Position numbers and translations under genes: made by a program. Under the pieces are notes generated by a model, which was not told the DNA's origin, made no database searches, and was given only the letters and a program-made list of their open reading frames with translations. A stretch of 13,531 nt of DNA, taken from an uncultured Phycisphaerales bacterium (GTDB lineage: Bacteria > Planctomycetota > Phycisphaerae > Phycisphaerales > UBA1924). The DNA is taken from NCBI GenBank assembly GCA_937879825.1, contig CALFMQ010000162.1:1-13531 (forward strand), given 5' to 3'. This document shows, one piece after another, positions 1-8,928 of the stretch; position 1 is the stretch's first letter; every line of letters begins with the position of its first letter.

Positions 1-901
1 TGATCGCGCCGACGGAGATGCGGTCCACGCCTGTGCGCGCGATGTCGGCGATGGTGTCGAGCGTGACGCCGCCCGAGGCCTCAAGGAGGATGTGCGGTGC
101 GGTGCTGTCGCGTTGCTCGACCGCGGCTCTCATCATGGCGCAAGGCATGTTATCGAGCAGGACGAAGTCGATCGTGCCCTCGGGGAGCGCGAGGAGCACG
201 GCGAGTTGATCGAGACTCGTGACCTCCACCTCAATGAAGCGGAGTGGTGTGACGGCGAGTTCGCGCGCGAGATCGGAGGCGCGGATGACGAAATCGCGGA
301 GGTCGCCCGGGCTGAGGTGCGCGATGTGGTTGTCCTTGATGAGGACGGCGTCGAAAAGGCCGACGCGGTGGCAGTAGCCCCCGCCGCACCGGACGGCGTA
401 CTTCGAGAGTGTGCGCAGGCCGGGCACGGTCTTGCGGGTATCCAGGAGGCACGCGGGCAGTGACTCGCCGGCGCCACGGATGGCCCGGACGTACGCGGCG
501 GTCGAGGTGGCGATGCCGGAGAGGCGGGAGAGCAGATTGAGCATGGTGCGCTCGAGGGCGAGGACCTGGCGCGTCGGGCCGGTGATGGTGGCGAGCGTTG
601 CGCCGCGCGTGACGGCGTCGCCGTCTTTGGCGTTGAACCGGCACACGGCGCCTGGCGCGAAGAGTTCGATGAGGTCGTCCATCGCGGCGAGGCCCGCGAT
701 GATGCCCGGCTCGCGTGCGACGAGATGGGCGCGGGTGCGATCGTTGTCGGCGAAGCACGCGACGCTTGTGATGTCTCCAGCGCCGGAGAGGTCCTCGTCG
801 CGGGCGAGTGAGAGCAGGCGGTGCACCGAGCCGTCGGAGGCGAGTTCGGCGTAGAGCTCATCGAGGGGTAGTGCGTTGAGATCGACCGGGCCCGCGGTCA
901 T
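1..901 (-). CDS. nadC: Nicotinate-nucleotide pyrophosphorylase (carboxylating), partial at C-terminus
   Basis: Quinolinate phosphoribosyltransferase: it converts quinolinate and PRPP to nicotinate mononucleotide, CO2 and pyrophosphate in de novo NAD synthesis in the cytoplasm. I translated the frame from ATG at 901 and it stays open for 300 codons to the left edge, so only about the last 15 residues should be missing. Visible family motifs are ERTMLN (118-122), DTRKT (154-158), KYAVRCGGG (168-175), HR (178-179), KDNH (189-192), EVEV (224-227), LLDNM (248-252) and LEASGGV (273-279); these carry the Arg, His and Lys that bind quinolinate and phosphate and the acidic residues that bind Mg-PRPP. 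An AGGAG lies 9 nt before the start. The gene follows hldE after 34 bp and appears to be the last visible member of the minus-strand envelope operon, although NAD synthesis is unrelated to LPS. The identification is secure. Confidence 0.96.
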   Translation of the reverse strand, partial: MTAGPVDLNALPLDELYAELASDGSVHRLLSLARDEDLSGAGDITSVACFADNDRTRAHLVAREPGIIAGLAAMDDLIELFAPGAVCRFNAKDGDAVTRGATLATITGPTRQVLALERTMLNLLSRLSGIATSTAAYVRAIRGAGESLPACLLDTRKTVPGLRTLSKYAVRCGGGYCHRVGLFDAVLIKDNHIAHLSPGDLRDFVIRASDLARELAVTPLRFIEVEVTSLDQLAVLLALPEGTIDFVLLDNMPCAMMRAAVEQRDSTAPHILLEASGGVTLDTIADIARTGVDRISVGAI

Positions 902-910
902 GCAGGGCGA

Positions 911-915
911 CTCCT
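911..915 (-). promoter_or_regulatory. Shine-Dalgarno site of nadC
   Basis: AGGAG on the minus strand, 9 nt before the nadC ATG at 901 and inside the 34-bp gap after hldE. It supports that start and suggests nadC can be translated independently of hldE. Confidence 0.6.
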
Positions 916-935
916 GGTGCGAGCGGCGAGATGGA

Positions 936-2417
936 TCATCGGGCGCGGATCCGGTCGATGGATCGTGTGGTGGAACGCCCCTCGAGGAGTTCGACGAGTT
1001 CGACGCGTCCGCCCCATCCCTCGACGAGATCAGCGCCGACCACTCGGTCCTTGGTGTAGTCGGCGCCTTTGACGAGGATGTCGGGATTGATGGTCTTGAT
1101 GAGTGAGATCGGGGTGTCGTCGGAGAAGACGACGATGACATCAACGGGCTCGAGCGCACCGAGCACCGTGACGCGGTCGCGTTCGGCGTGGACAGGGCGG
1201 TCCTGGCCTTTGAGACGGCGGATGGAGTCATCGGAGTTGACGCCGACGATGAGCATGTCGCCCAGGGCGCGGGCCTTCTGGAGGAGCGAGATGTGCCCGG
1301 CGTGGATGATGTCGAAGCAGCCGTTGGTGAAGACCACGCGCTTGCCTTCGCGGCGGGCGGCGGCGGCCTCGACGGCGGCTTCGTCGGTGGTGCGCTGTTT
1401 GCCGAACTGCTTGCGGAGTTCGGCGATCATGGATTGATGGACGCGCTCGAAGGGGATGGGCTTGACGCCGAAGATCTCGACTTCGAGGCCCGCTGCGGCA
1501 TTGGCGAACCGCACGCTCTCTTCCCAGTCGAAGTTGTTGGCGCGGGCGGCCATCATGGCGGCCAGCACCATGTCGCCGGCGCCGGTGACATCGTAGACCT
1601 GGCGCGCCACGGTGGGGACTGTGACGGGCTCGGCGTTGCGCTCCAGCAGCATGGCGCCGTGCTTGTCGAGCGTCAGGACGACGGCGTCGAGATTGAGGGT
1701 ATCGACGAGTTTGTGCGCCAGCGCCCGGTTGTGGGCGGCGTCGGCGTTGTCGTGCGTGCGGATGCCGGTGGCGAGTTCCGCTTCGGTGCGGTTGGGGGTG
1801 ATGGCGGTCGCGCCGCGGTAGCGCGTGTAGTCACGCGTCAGCGCTGGATCGATGAGGACTTCCTTGCCGGCGGCGCGGGCGCGCCGGATGACGGCCTGGC
1901 AGACGTCTTCGGTGCAGGCGCCCTTGGCGTAGTCCTCGATGGCGACCACGTCGGCCCATTGCAGGGCGCTGTCGAACGCCGCCAGCATCCGGGCGACGAT
2001 CGCTTCGGGAACGGGTTCGCGCGACTCATAATCGACGCGGAACATTTTCTGGGGGTGCCGGTGCTGCGCGAGGCCGATGAGGTTGCGTTTGACGGTGGTG
2101 GGTCGCTGCGCGTCGGCGATCAGCCCTGAAGGATCCACGCCGGATTTGGCGAGTTCGTTGCGCAGGAGATTGGCTTCGGGGTCGGCCCCGGTGACGCCGA
2201 TGGCCCGGACGTTGGCGTGGAGGGCGGCGAGGTCCATGCAGACATTGGCGGCGCCGCCGGGGATCTGCTCGGTGCGTCGGACGGCGAGCACGGGCACGGG
2301 GGCATCGGCCGTGAGCCGCTCGGCGTCGCCGTAGACGAGCTGGTCGAGCATGAAGTCGCCGACGACGAGTGCGTTGAAGGGCCGCCAGTGCGCGAGTTTG
2401 GAGAGGATCGTTGGCAC
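936..2417 (-). CDS. hldE: Bifunctional D-glycero-beta-D-manno-heptose-7-phosphate kinase / heptose-1-phosphate adenylyltransferase
   Basis: Two steps of ADP-heptose synthesis for the LPS core are fused in one cytoplasmic protein: C1 phosphorylation of heptose 7-phosphate, then adenylyl transfer to heptose 1-phosphate. Numbering from GTG 2417 gives 493 residues (E. coli HldE has 477). Residues 1-330 are a PfkB/ribokinase domain with GGAAN (54-58) and DVTGAGD (276-282, catalytic Asp 282). Residues 358-493 are a nucleotidyltransferase domain with TNGCFDIIHAGH (364-375), a HxGH motif, and a C-terminal GRSTT typical of the family. An alternative GTG at 2471 would overlap lpxK by 50 bp; homology begins at the strand with VVGD near residue 18, so 2417 fits better. 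No Shine-Dalgarno site is visible, and the start lies 4 nt past the lpxK stop, so translation by reinitiation is likely. The function is secure, the exact start less so. Confidence 0.95.
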   Translation of the reverse strand: MPTILSKLAHWRPFNALVVGDFMLDQLVYGDAERLTADAPVPVLAVRRTEQIPGGAANVCMDLAALHANVRAIGVTGADPEANLLRNELAKSGVDPSGLIADAQRPTTVKRNLIGLAQHRHPQKMFRVDYESREPVPEAIVARMLAAFDSALQWADVVAIEDYAKGACTEDVCQAVIRRARAAGKEVLIDPALTRDYTRYRGATAITPNRTEAELATGIRTHDNADAAHNRALAHKLVDTLNLDAVVLTLDKHGAMLLERNAEPVTVPTVARQVYDVTGAGDMVLAAMMAARANNFDWEESVRFANAAAGLEVEIFGVKPIPFERVHQSMIAELRKQFGKQRTTDEAAVEAAAARREGKRVVFTNGCFDIIHAGHISLLQKARALGDMLIVGVNSDDSIRRLKGQDRPVHAERDRVTVLGALEPVDVIVVFSDDTPISLIKTINPDILVKGADYTKDRVVGADLVEGWGGRVELVELLEGRSTTRSIDRIRAR

Positions 2418-2421
2418 GGTA

Positions 2422-3456
2422 TCAGGGTACCGGGTTCGGGTGATTCTTGAAGACTTGTTGAAGGGCGTCACGGAGGGCGGCGGCGTCCTCCTCCATCATC
2501 GACATTTCCACGATCGGGCGGACAGCGGCCGCGTTGAGTCGCTCGTCATCGAGGCGACGCCACTTGACCCAATCTTTGTGGGTCGTGAGGAGGGCGCCCT
2601 GCCGGGTTGTCGGTCGGGCCAGACTCAGGATGCGGTCGGCGTCGCGGCGTGTCCAATGGTGATGGTCGCGGCGGATGATCGTGTCGATGACGCGGGCGCC
2701 GCGGGCGCGGGCCTGGGCGATGAAGGCGTCGGGATTGCCGATCGCGCAGGCAATGATGGTGGGGCGGCCATTGAGCCAGGACACGGGCTGCGGTCCGAAC
2801 TGCGTGTCGAGCGCTGCCCAGTGATGGTCGGCGCGGACGACTAGCGCATCGGGCGCGATGCGACGGAGTTGGCGGTCGAGTTGCGACAGCGCGTGCGGTT
2901 CGACGAGTGTGGAGCGCGTGATGACGATGGCGTGGGCGCGGGCGAGCGACTCGACGGGTTCGCGGAGCCACCCGGCGGGGAGGCAGCGGTCGGCGAAGGG
3001 GGAACGCGTGGCGTCGATGAGGACGATATCGAGGTCTCTTGCGGCGAAGCGGTGCTGGAAGCCGTCGTCGAGGACGGCGCAGTCCGCGTGGTGGTGTTCG
3101 ATGAGCTCGCGGATGGCGGCGATGCGGTCCGGGTTGGCGGCGATGGGTGTGTCGGGCAGGCGGTCGGCGTGCTCCTGTTGCTCGTCGGAGACTCCGGCGT
3201 GCTTGCGGCCGTAGCCGCGCATCGCGATGCCGGGGTTGGCTCCGAGATCGCGGAGTGTGTTGATGATCCATCGGACCATCGGGGTCTTGCCTGTGCCGCC
3301 GACGGAGATGTTGCCGACAGAGACGACGGGGATCGGGAGTCTGGTGACGCGTCGGCCGTTGTCGAAATCGCGATTGCGCTTGTTGACGGCGGCGCGGTAG
3401 AGCGGTTCGAGCGGCGTGCCGAGTGCGGGGAGCGGGGGGCGTCGGTTACGCGCCAT
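2422..3456 (-). CDS. lpxK: Tetraacyldisaccharide 4'-kinase (lipid A biosynthesis)
   Basis: LpxK phosphorylates the 4' position of tetraacyldisaccharide 1-phosphate to make lipid IVA, at the cytoplasmic face of the inner membrane. The 344-residue length is normal for the family. Residues 49-60 hold the P-loop (SVGGTGKT, 51-58). MRGYGRK (79-85) follows, and VLDDGFQHR (128-136) carries the acidic pair linked to metal binding and catalysis in the family. The segment LIDATRSPFADRCLPAGWLREP (146-167) is the conserved substrate-side stretch. The N-terminus (LEPLYRAAVNKRN) matches the usual membrane-associated helix. The gene overlaps the upstream three-TM gene by 11 bp, and its TGA is followed 4 nt later by the hldE start, so it sits in the middle of a coupled LPS operon. 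Its presence implies that the organism makes lipid A. Confidence 0.95.
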   Translation of the reverse strand: MARNRRPPLPALGTPLEPLYRAAVNKRNRDFDNGRRVTRLPIPVVSVGNISVGGTGKTPMVRWIINTLRDLGANPGIAMRGYGRKHAGVSDEQQEHADRLPDTPIAANPDRIAAIRELIEHHHADCAVLDDGFQHRFAARDLDIVLIDATRSPFADRCLPAGWLREPVESLARAHAIVITRSTLVEPHALSQLDRQLRRIAPDALVVRADHHWAALDTQFGPQPVSWLNGRPTIIACAIGNPDAFIAQARARGARVIDTIIRRDHHHWTRRDADRILSLARPTTRQGALLTTHKDWVKWRRLDDERLNAAAVRPIVEMSMMEEDAAALRDALQQVFKNHPNPVP

Positions 3457-3880
3457 GGTCGCCCGGCTCCGTGGTCGACGCTGAATGCTTGGCTTTGTTG
3501 TTGCGCGCGAGATTGATGATGTCCGCCCGGTAGGCGGAGAGCGAGTCGCGGAGTTCGCGGCGGCGCTCGCGCCCGATGCGGATGGTGTTGAGCGTGTCGA
3601 TGACGGCGAGGAGAAGGATCATCCCGACGAGGAGGAAGGAGACGAGCCAGACCATGACCCACACACGCGGCTGCTGGGCGCTGGAAATGAGCGAGAAGCC
3701 GGCTGTCAGGAGGGGGATGGTCAGGAGCATGAGTACGGCGTTGGCGAGGCGGACCCGGCGTCGGCTCTCGGGGACGCCCGGTGCCTTGGCGAGGGCCTGC
3801 GCGTGCACGGCGACGACGATCATGCCGACGATGGCGATGGGGATGGCCAGACCGGGCGGGATGGGCGCGCCGGATGTCAT
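3446..3880 (-). CDS. Three-TM inner-membrane protein of unknown function
   Basis: A 144-residue protein I do not recognise. It has three hydrophobic segments at about residues 9-28, 47-66 and 73-96, then a strongly basic C-terminal tail (RIGRERRRELRD at 101-112, NNKAKH near 127-132) that probably stays in the cytoplasm. No catalytic motif is visible. The start at 3880 was chosen because its ATG overlaps the maf stop as ATGA; the frame stays open far upstream, but that part reads as an Arg/Pro/Ala-rich shadow of maf. The 3' end overlaps lpxK by 11 bp. Lying coupled between maf and lpxK in an LPS operon, it may have an envelope role, but this is context only. Confidence 0.8.
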   Translation of the reverse strand: MTSGAPIPPGLAIPIAIVGMIVVAVHAQALAKAPGVPESRRRVRLANAVLMLLTIPLLTAGFSLISSAQQPRVWVMVWLVSFLLVGMILLLAVIDTLNTIRIGRERRRELRDSLSAYRADIINLARNNKAKHSASTTEPGDHGA

Positions 3881-4479
3881 GACGCCGCGGCTCCGATCGG
3901 TTTGAGGTCGAAGATCTCGCGGAGTCTTCGCATGGGGAGCCCCATGACGGTGGTCGGGTCTCCGTTGACCTCGATGGGCCAGCCGGCCTGCCGGCGCTCG
4001 GCGAGGTTGTATGCGCCCGCCTTGCCGCGCCATTGTCCTGATGCGAGATATGACTCGATCGAGGCGTCGGGGATGTCGCCCACGATGACATGCGCGGAGT
4101 CGGAGAAGATCAGCCGCTGGTCGGCGCTGATGATGGCGACCCCCGTGACGACTTCGTGATCGGTGTTGCGAAGGGCGTGGATGATCTCGCGGGCGTGTGA
4201 CTCGTCTCGCGGCTGGCCGATGATGCGGCCGTCCTTCACGACCACCGTGTCGGCGCCGAGCACGAGCGAGCCCGGGGGGAGTTGCTCGGCGCCGGCGCGG
4301 GCCTTGAGGTAGGCGAGCGCGGCGACCCATTCCTCCGGAGCGACGGATGTGGAGGCCGCGATGAGCCCATCGTCGAGATTGGGATCGATGACGCGCGCGT
4401 CGATGCCGGCCTCGCGCAGCAGGAGTCGGCGGCGGGGCGAGCGCGAAGCAAGGACGAGCTGGTCGGGGCGGGGTCTCAT
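3877..4479 (-). CDS. maf: Maf family nucleotide pyrophosphatase
   Basis: Maf proteins hydrolyse nucleoside triphosphates, mainly dTTP, UTP or modified bases, to monophosphates as house-cleaning enzymes, and some are linked to septum formation. The 200-residue length is typical. Motifs are ASRSPRR (11-17), GADTVV (75-80, catalytic Asp 77), GQP followed by a helix (88-100), SGQWRGKAGAY (147-157) and GDPTTVMGLP (173-182). The start at 4479 overlaps the preceding GT9 stop as ATGA, and the 3' end overlaps the next ATG in the same way, so translation is probably coupled; no Shine-Dalgarno site is seen. The motifs alone do not let me choose between the YhdE type (dTTP/UTP) and the YceF type (7-methyl-GTP). 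Confidence 0.93.
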   Translation of the reverse strand: MRPRPDQLVLASRSPRRRLLLREAGIDARVIDPNLDDGLIAASTSVAPEEWVAALAYLKARAGAEQLPPGSLVLGADTVVVKDGRIIGQPRDESHAREIIHALRNTDHEVVTGVAIISADQRLIFSDSAHVIVGDIPDASIESYLASGQWRGKAGAYNLAERRQAGWPIEVNGDPTTVMGLPMRRLREIFDLKPIGAAAS

Positions 4480-5552
4480 GCGCGTGTGCCGGAAGGATAG
4501 GTCGGGGGCGGGGCGGGTTCCGCGAGGCGCGAGAGCGCGGCTTCGATGACCTGTTTGGGCGTGATTCGTCGCATGAGTTCGAGGCCGGCGCTGGTGTTCT
4601 TGTGTGAGACACCGGGCGGCGGTGCTGCGGGCTGGATGACATCGGCGTCGTGTTGATAGGGGCCGACTCGGTCGATTCGGGTGGGGCCGAAGAGTGCGAC
4701 GATGGGGCGGTTGAAACCGACGCCCATGTGGAGGGCCGCCGAGTCGTTGGCGACCACGAGCGATGAGCGCTCGATCACGCCCATGAGCTGCGCGATGGAG
4801 GTGTTGCCGACGAGATCGACGATGCGCGGGTCGGACTGGGCGCGAGCGATGAGGGGCGCGCACTGGTCGCGTTCGTGCCTGCCGCCCACGATGGCGAGCG
4901 CGTTGACGGTGCCGGACGCGAGCAGCGCGTCGGTGAGTTCGGCGAAGCGGTCCGCGGGCCAGCGCTTGCCCTCCCAGCGCGATGTGGGCGCGATCACGGC
5001 GTAGCGGGCGCCGGAGAGGCGGTCGTCGGGGGGCGACTGGCCTTCGGGGGGCGTGTACAGGCGCATGTCGCGTACGGGTCTGACGCCGATCGACTCCACA
5101 AGCGAGAGCATTCGGTCGACCGTGTGCATTTCTCGCGAGACCTCGACGCGCTTGTTGACACCGAGCCACCCGAACTCGGCGGCGTTGGCATAACCGACAC
5201 GGGTCGGGGCGCGGGTCGCCCACGCGAAGAAGCCGGAACGACCCAGCCCCTGGCAATCGAGGACGACGTCGTAGCGCGCTCCACGGAGCGAGCCGATGAG
5301 TTCGTGGAGTTTCTTTCGGGCGTCGGCTCGCCACCAGCGTTTGACCGCGACCGCCTGGCGCTGGAAAGGGATCGCCGCGTTGAGGTCGGGATGGGCGCTG
5401 ACCGCCGGGGCGAATGCGTCCTGCACGAGCCAGTCGATCCGGGCGTCCGGGTAGGCCCGCTTGAGGGAGACCAGCACGGGGACAGACCGACAGACATCGC
5501 CCAGGGCGCTGGGTCGGATGATCAGGATGCGGTCGGGCGGCGTATCAGGCAT
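4476..5552 (-). CDS. ADP-heptose:LPS heptosyltransferase-like glycosyltransferase (GT9)
   Basis: A glycosyltransferase family 9 enzyme of the WaaC/WaaF type, expected to transfer heptose from ADP-heptose to the LPS inner core at the cytoplasmic membrane face. The 358 residues form two Rossmann-like halves. The N-terminal half starts with ILIIRPSALGDV (9-20), whose Gly-Asp is the acceptor-side signature with candidate catalytic base Asp 19. The C-terminal half has APTSRWEGKRWP (188-199), the strand LAIVGG (219-224), LVGNTS (247-252), VVANDSAALHMG (266-277) and ALFGPT (286-291), which form the ADP-sugar site. The gene is the first of the minus-strand operon, 35 bp from a divergent gene, with AGGAAG 9 nt before its ATG. 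hldE in the same operon would supply the donor. Whether it is heptosyltransferase I, II or III, or a variant using another sugar, cannot be decided here. Confidence 0.88.
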   Translation of the reverse strand: MPDTPPDRILIIRPSALGDVCRSVPVLVSLKRAYPDARIDWLVQDAFAPAVSAHPDLNAAIPFQRQAVAVKRWWRADARKKLHELIGSLRGARYDVVLDCQGLGRSGFFAWATRAPTRVGYANAAEFGWLGVNKRVEVSREMHTVDRMLSLVESIGVRPVRDMRLYTPPEGQSPPDDRLSGARYAVIAPTSRWEGKRWPADRFAELTDALLASGTVNALAIVGGRHERDQCAPLIARAQSDPRIVDLVGNTSIAQLMGVIERSSLVVANDSAALHMGVGFNRPIVALFGPTRIDRVGPYQHDADVIQPAAPPPGVSHKNTSAGLELMRRITPKQVIEAALSRLAEPAPPPTYPSGTRA

Positions 5553-5561
5553 GCGTAGTGG

Positions 5562-5567
5562 CTTCCT
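5562..5567 (-). promoter_or_regulatory. Shine-Dalgarno site of the GT9 gene
   Basis: AGGAAG on the minus strand, 9 nt before the ATG at 5552. It would lie near the very 5' end of the transcript if the -10 candidate at 5576-5581 is used. Confidence 0.55.
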
Positions 5568-5574
5568 ACACCCC

Positions 5575-5580
5575 TAGAGT
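5575..5580 (+). promoter_or_regulatory. Candidate -10 element (TAGAGT) for a leaderless transcript
   Basis: TAGAGT is followed by exactly 7 nt and then the ATG at 5588, with no Shine-Dalgarno sequence between. A -10 box at this distance would place the transcription start at or next to the start codon. The same hexamer sits 7 nt before gspF and 8 nt before the PTPS-like gene. No TTGACA-like -35 is evident. Confidence 0.5.
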
Positions 5581-5581
5581 A
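5576..5581 (-). promoter_or_regulatory. Candidate -10 element (TACTCT) of the LPS operon
   Basis: TACTCT on the minus strand fits TANNNT and lies 23 nt before the GT9 ATG, so transcription would begin near 5569 and give a leader of about 16 nt carrying the AGGAAG site. It overlaps the plus-strand TAGAGT of the divergent gene, so one AT-rich element may serve both directions. No -35 of TTGACA type is visible. Confidence 0.35.
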
Positions 5582-5587
5582 CCCGCG

Positions 5588-7066
5588 ATGCCGACCACGA
5601 ACCGAACCCGATGCGCGTGCGTGCTTGCGATGTGGATGGTGTTGTTCGGTGCCGCGGGGGCCGTGCGCGGGGATGTGGAGTCGATGGTGGGGGCGGTGCC
5701 GGGCGATGCGCTGGCGTACTGGGTGATGGACCCCGGCGCGTTCCGGCGTGAGGGTGCGGGTGCGAGGAAGTCATCCGCTGATCGGACGCTATTGCTGGCG
5801 ACGCTCCGGGCGGCGGTGGCGTCGGGGATCGCGGGGAGCAAGTCGCAGGCGCAGTGGGTGGAGGGGTTGCTCGCGGCGGCGATGGTGGGCGAGGTGCCGC
5901 ACACGCTGGCGGTATTGGAGTTCCGGGCGCATCGCGATGAGGGCGCGGCGAAATCGGAGATCGACGCGCTGCAGATCGTGCTGGTGCTGCACACGAACGG
6001 CCGGCACGACGAGTACCTGCGGACGATGCGCGCGATTCTGATCGATGCCGCCAAGGCGAAAGGACTGCCCGATGATGCGGCGGGCAGCCAGCGGAAACTC
6101 GATCTGCCGGGCGGTCGGAATGGTGTTGCGTATCGGGCGAAGGCGTGGCCGGCGTGGCGCGAGGTGTCGTGGTGCTCGGAGGGCGATCGATTCGTGATCG
6201 GGCTTGGGGAGGGCGCGCTTGAGCGGTGGTTTGCGTCCGATGCGACCGAGCCGCCGATCGGGTCCGGCAGGGGTTTGCGCGGCGCGACTCGCCCGAAGGC
6301 GGCGCTCGGGACCGTCGAGGCGTTTCTTGATCTGGATGCGTTGCGGGAGCGGTTCCCGGAGGGGTTTGATGAGGGGCGGGTGGAGCGGATGGTGGCGGCG
6401 TTGGGCTTGCAGGATGCGTCGGCCCTGCTGGTGCGGGCTTCGCTCGTGGAGGCAACGGCCGCGCCCTCGCTGCTGGCGATCGACTGGATCACGGAGGTGG
6501 AAGGGGAGCCCAAGGTCCTGGCGTTGACAGAGTCGGCGTGGCCCGCGGGCATGGACGGGCGGACTTTTCCAGTGAATGGGGCGACTTATGTGGCGGTCGC
6601 GCGGGCGGAATGGCGCGCGATCTACGACCGGGCGATTCGGATTCACAGCGCGACGCTCAAGCAGCGTGCCGCGGAGAAGTTCAACGAGAAGCACGAGGCG
6701 TGGCTCGGCGCGCACGGCGACGAACTCTGGGCTCTGACAGATGGGTTGAGCGAGTGGATGGTGTTGACGGATGTGCCCGAGCCGGTGCTGCCGGTGCCGG
6801 GGCTGGGGAGTGTGTTCGTTGCGGCGAAGGATGGCGTTGAGGCCGAGTCGCTCGACGCGCGCCTGAGCGCGTTGCTTGGTTCGATGAAGGGTGTGGTGCG
6901 CACGGAGGACGGCTTGTGGTCGCTCAAGGTGGATGATGCGGGGCTCGTGCGCATCCCGGCGTGGGCGTTTCTGGATGGGGAGCGCGGGGCGTTGTTGGCC
7001 GGGGGGTGGGGGCCGCCGGTGGTGGCGCATGCGAGGAAGATGATGGAAGAGAAGGAATCGGAATAA
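5588..7066 (+). CDS. Predicted secreted protein of unknown function
   Basis: A 492-residue protein I cannot assign to a family. The N-terminus looks like a Sec signal peptide: basic residues (NRTR), a hydrophobic stretch (about residues 10-26) and a likely cleavage near AVRG/DVE at about residue 28. The mature protein opens with VPGDALAYWVMDP, a phrase resembling planctomycete secreted proteins that begin with a 'P(A/G)DA' module, but that is an impression. No cysteine-rich region, repeat, metal motif or second membrane span was seen; a Lys/Glu/Ala-rich helical stretch lies near residues 355-375. I prefer ATG 5588 to an in-frame ATG at 5558, because the latter lies upstream of the TAGAGT promoter element and would put ten residues before the signal peptide. 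The gene stands alone, divergent from the LPS operon and convergent with gspE. Confidence 0.8.
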   Translation: MPTTNRTRCACVLAMWMVLFGAAGAVRGDVESMVGAVPGDALAYWVMDPGAFRREGAGARKSSADRTLLLATLRAAVASGIAGSKSQAQWVEGLLAAAMVGEVPHTLAVLEFRAHRDEGAAKSEIDALQIVLVLHTNGRHDEYLRTMRAILIDAAKAKGLPDDAAGSQRKLDLPGGRNGVAYRAKAWPAWREVSWCSEGDRFVIGLGEGALERWFASDATEPPIGSGRGLRGATRPKAALGTVEAFLDLDALRERFPEGFDEGRVERMVAALGLQDASALLVRASLVEATAAPSLLAIDWITEVEGEPKVLALTESAWPAGMDGRTFPVNGATYVAVARAEWRAIYDRAIRIHSATLKQRAAEKFNEKHEAWLGAHGDELWALTDGLSEWMVLTDVPEPVLPVPGLGSVFVAAKDGVEAESLDARLSALLGSMKGVVRTEDGLWSLKVDDAGLVRIPAWAFLDGERGALLAGGWGPPVVAHARKMMEEKESE

Positions 7067-7174
7067 CCCCCTCCGTCATGCTCCGCATGACACCTCCCCC
7101 GTCGGCGACGGGGGAGGGAGCAGTCGGCACGGGCAAGTCAGTGACTTGCCCATGGCACACTAGCCCAGATCAGA
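7067..7174. repeat. Convergent intergenic region with three perfect hairpins
   Basis: Three consecutive inverted repeats fill the 108-bp gap between the secreted-protein gene and gspE. Hairpin 1 has a 7-bp stem (GTCATGC at 7075-7081, GCATGAC at 7085-7091) and a 3-nt loop. Hairpin 2 has an 11-bp GC-rich stem (7093-7103 with 7107-7117) and a 3-nt loop. Hairpin 3 has a 10-bp stem (GGGCAAGTCA at 7131-7140, TGACTTGCCC at 7142-7151) and a single-base loop. The layout CCCCCTCCGTC, palindrome, GACACCTCCCCC of the first two recalls, from memory, a dispersed repeat of many bacterial genomes. No T-tract follows any stem, so an ordinary intrinsic terminator is not supported, although the site would suit bidirectional termination. 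Confidence 0.75.
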
Positions 7175-8863
<1,689 letters not shown>

Positions 8864-8868
8864 GTAGC

Positions 8869-8873
8869 CCTCC
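8869..8873 (-). promoter_or_regulatory. Shine-Dalgarno site of gspE
   Basis: GGAGG on the minus strand, 5 nt before the ATG at 8863, in the 65-bp gap after the PTPS-like gene. It fixes the gspE start and shows that this gene uses leadered translation. Confidence 0.7.
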
Positions 8874-8879
8874 GATTGA

Positions 8880-8885
8880 AGTCTA
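8880..8885 (-). promoter_or_regulatory. Possible -10 element (TAGACT) of gspE
   Basis: TAGACT fits TANNNT and lies 16 nt before the gspE ATG, so a transcript starting about 7 nt further on would just include the GGAGG site. It differs from the TAGAGT elements by one base. No -35 is visible, and read-through from the PTPS-like gene is also possible. Confidence 0.3.
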
Positions 8886-8928
8886 TCGGCGAAACGGGGC
8901 GACGCCGCATCGAAGTTTGTTTACCGGA

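Noticed and set aside
1188..2129. Long plus-strand open frame opposite hldE
   Set aside because: It is the antisense of a well-supported gene, has Gly/Asp/Val-rich low-complexity translation and shows no domain; such frames are common at high GC.
2418..2429. TACCCT 6 nt before the hldE GTG as another leaderless promoter
   Set aside because: It fits only the loose TANNNT pattern, differs from TAGAGT at three positions and lies inside a compact operon, so chance is likely.
2418..2471. Earlier GTG start of hldE at 2471
   Set aside because: It would overlap lpxK by 50 bp and add 18 residues beyond the family N-terminus.
4480..5334. Upstream extension of the maf frame
   Set aside because: The frame stays open, but this part is Arg/Pro/Ala-rich and a shadow of the GT9 gene; maf homology begins at the ATG 4479 that overlaps the GT9 stop.
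5789..7030. Long minus-strand open frames opposite the secreted-protein gene, also a possible alternative to it
   Set aside because: The antisense translations are Arg/Pro/His-rich and patternless, while the plus frame has a signal peptide and normal composition.
7093..7151. Hairpins as classic rho-independent terminators
   Set aside because: No run of T follows any stem on either strand; a stop function is possible but not shown by the sequence.
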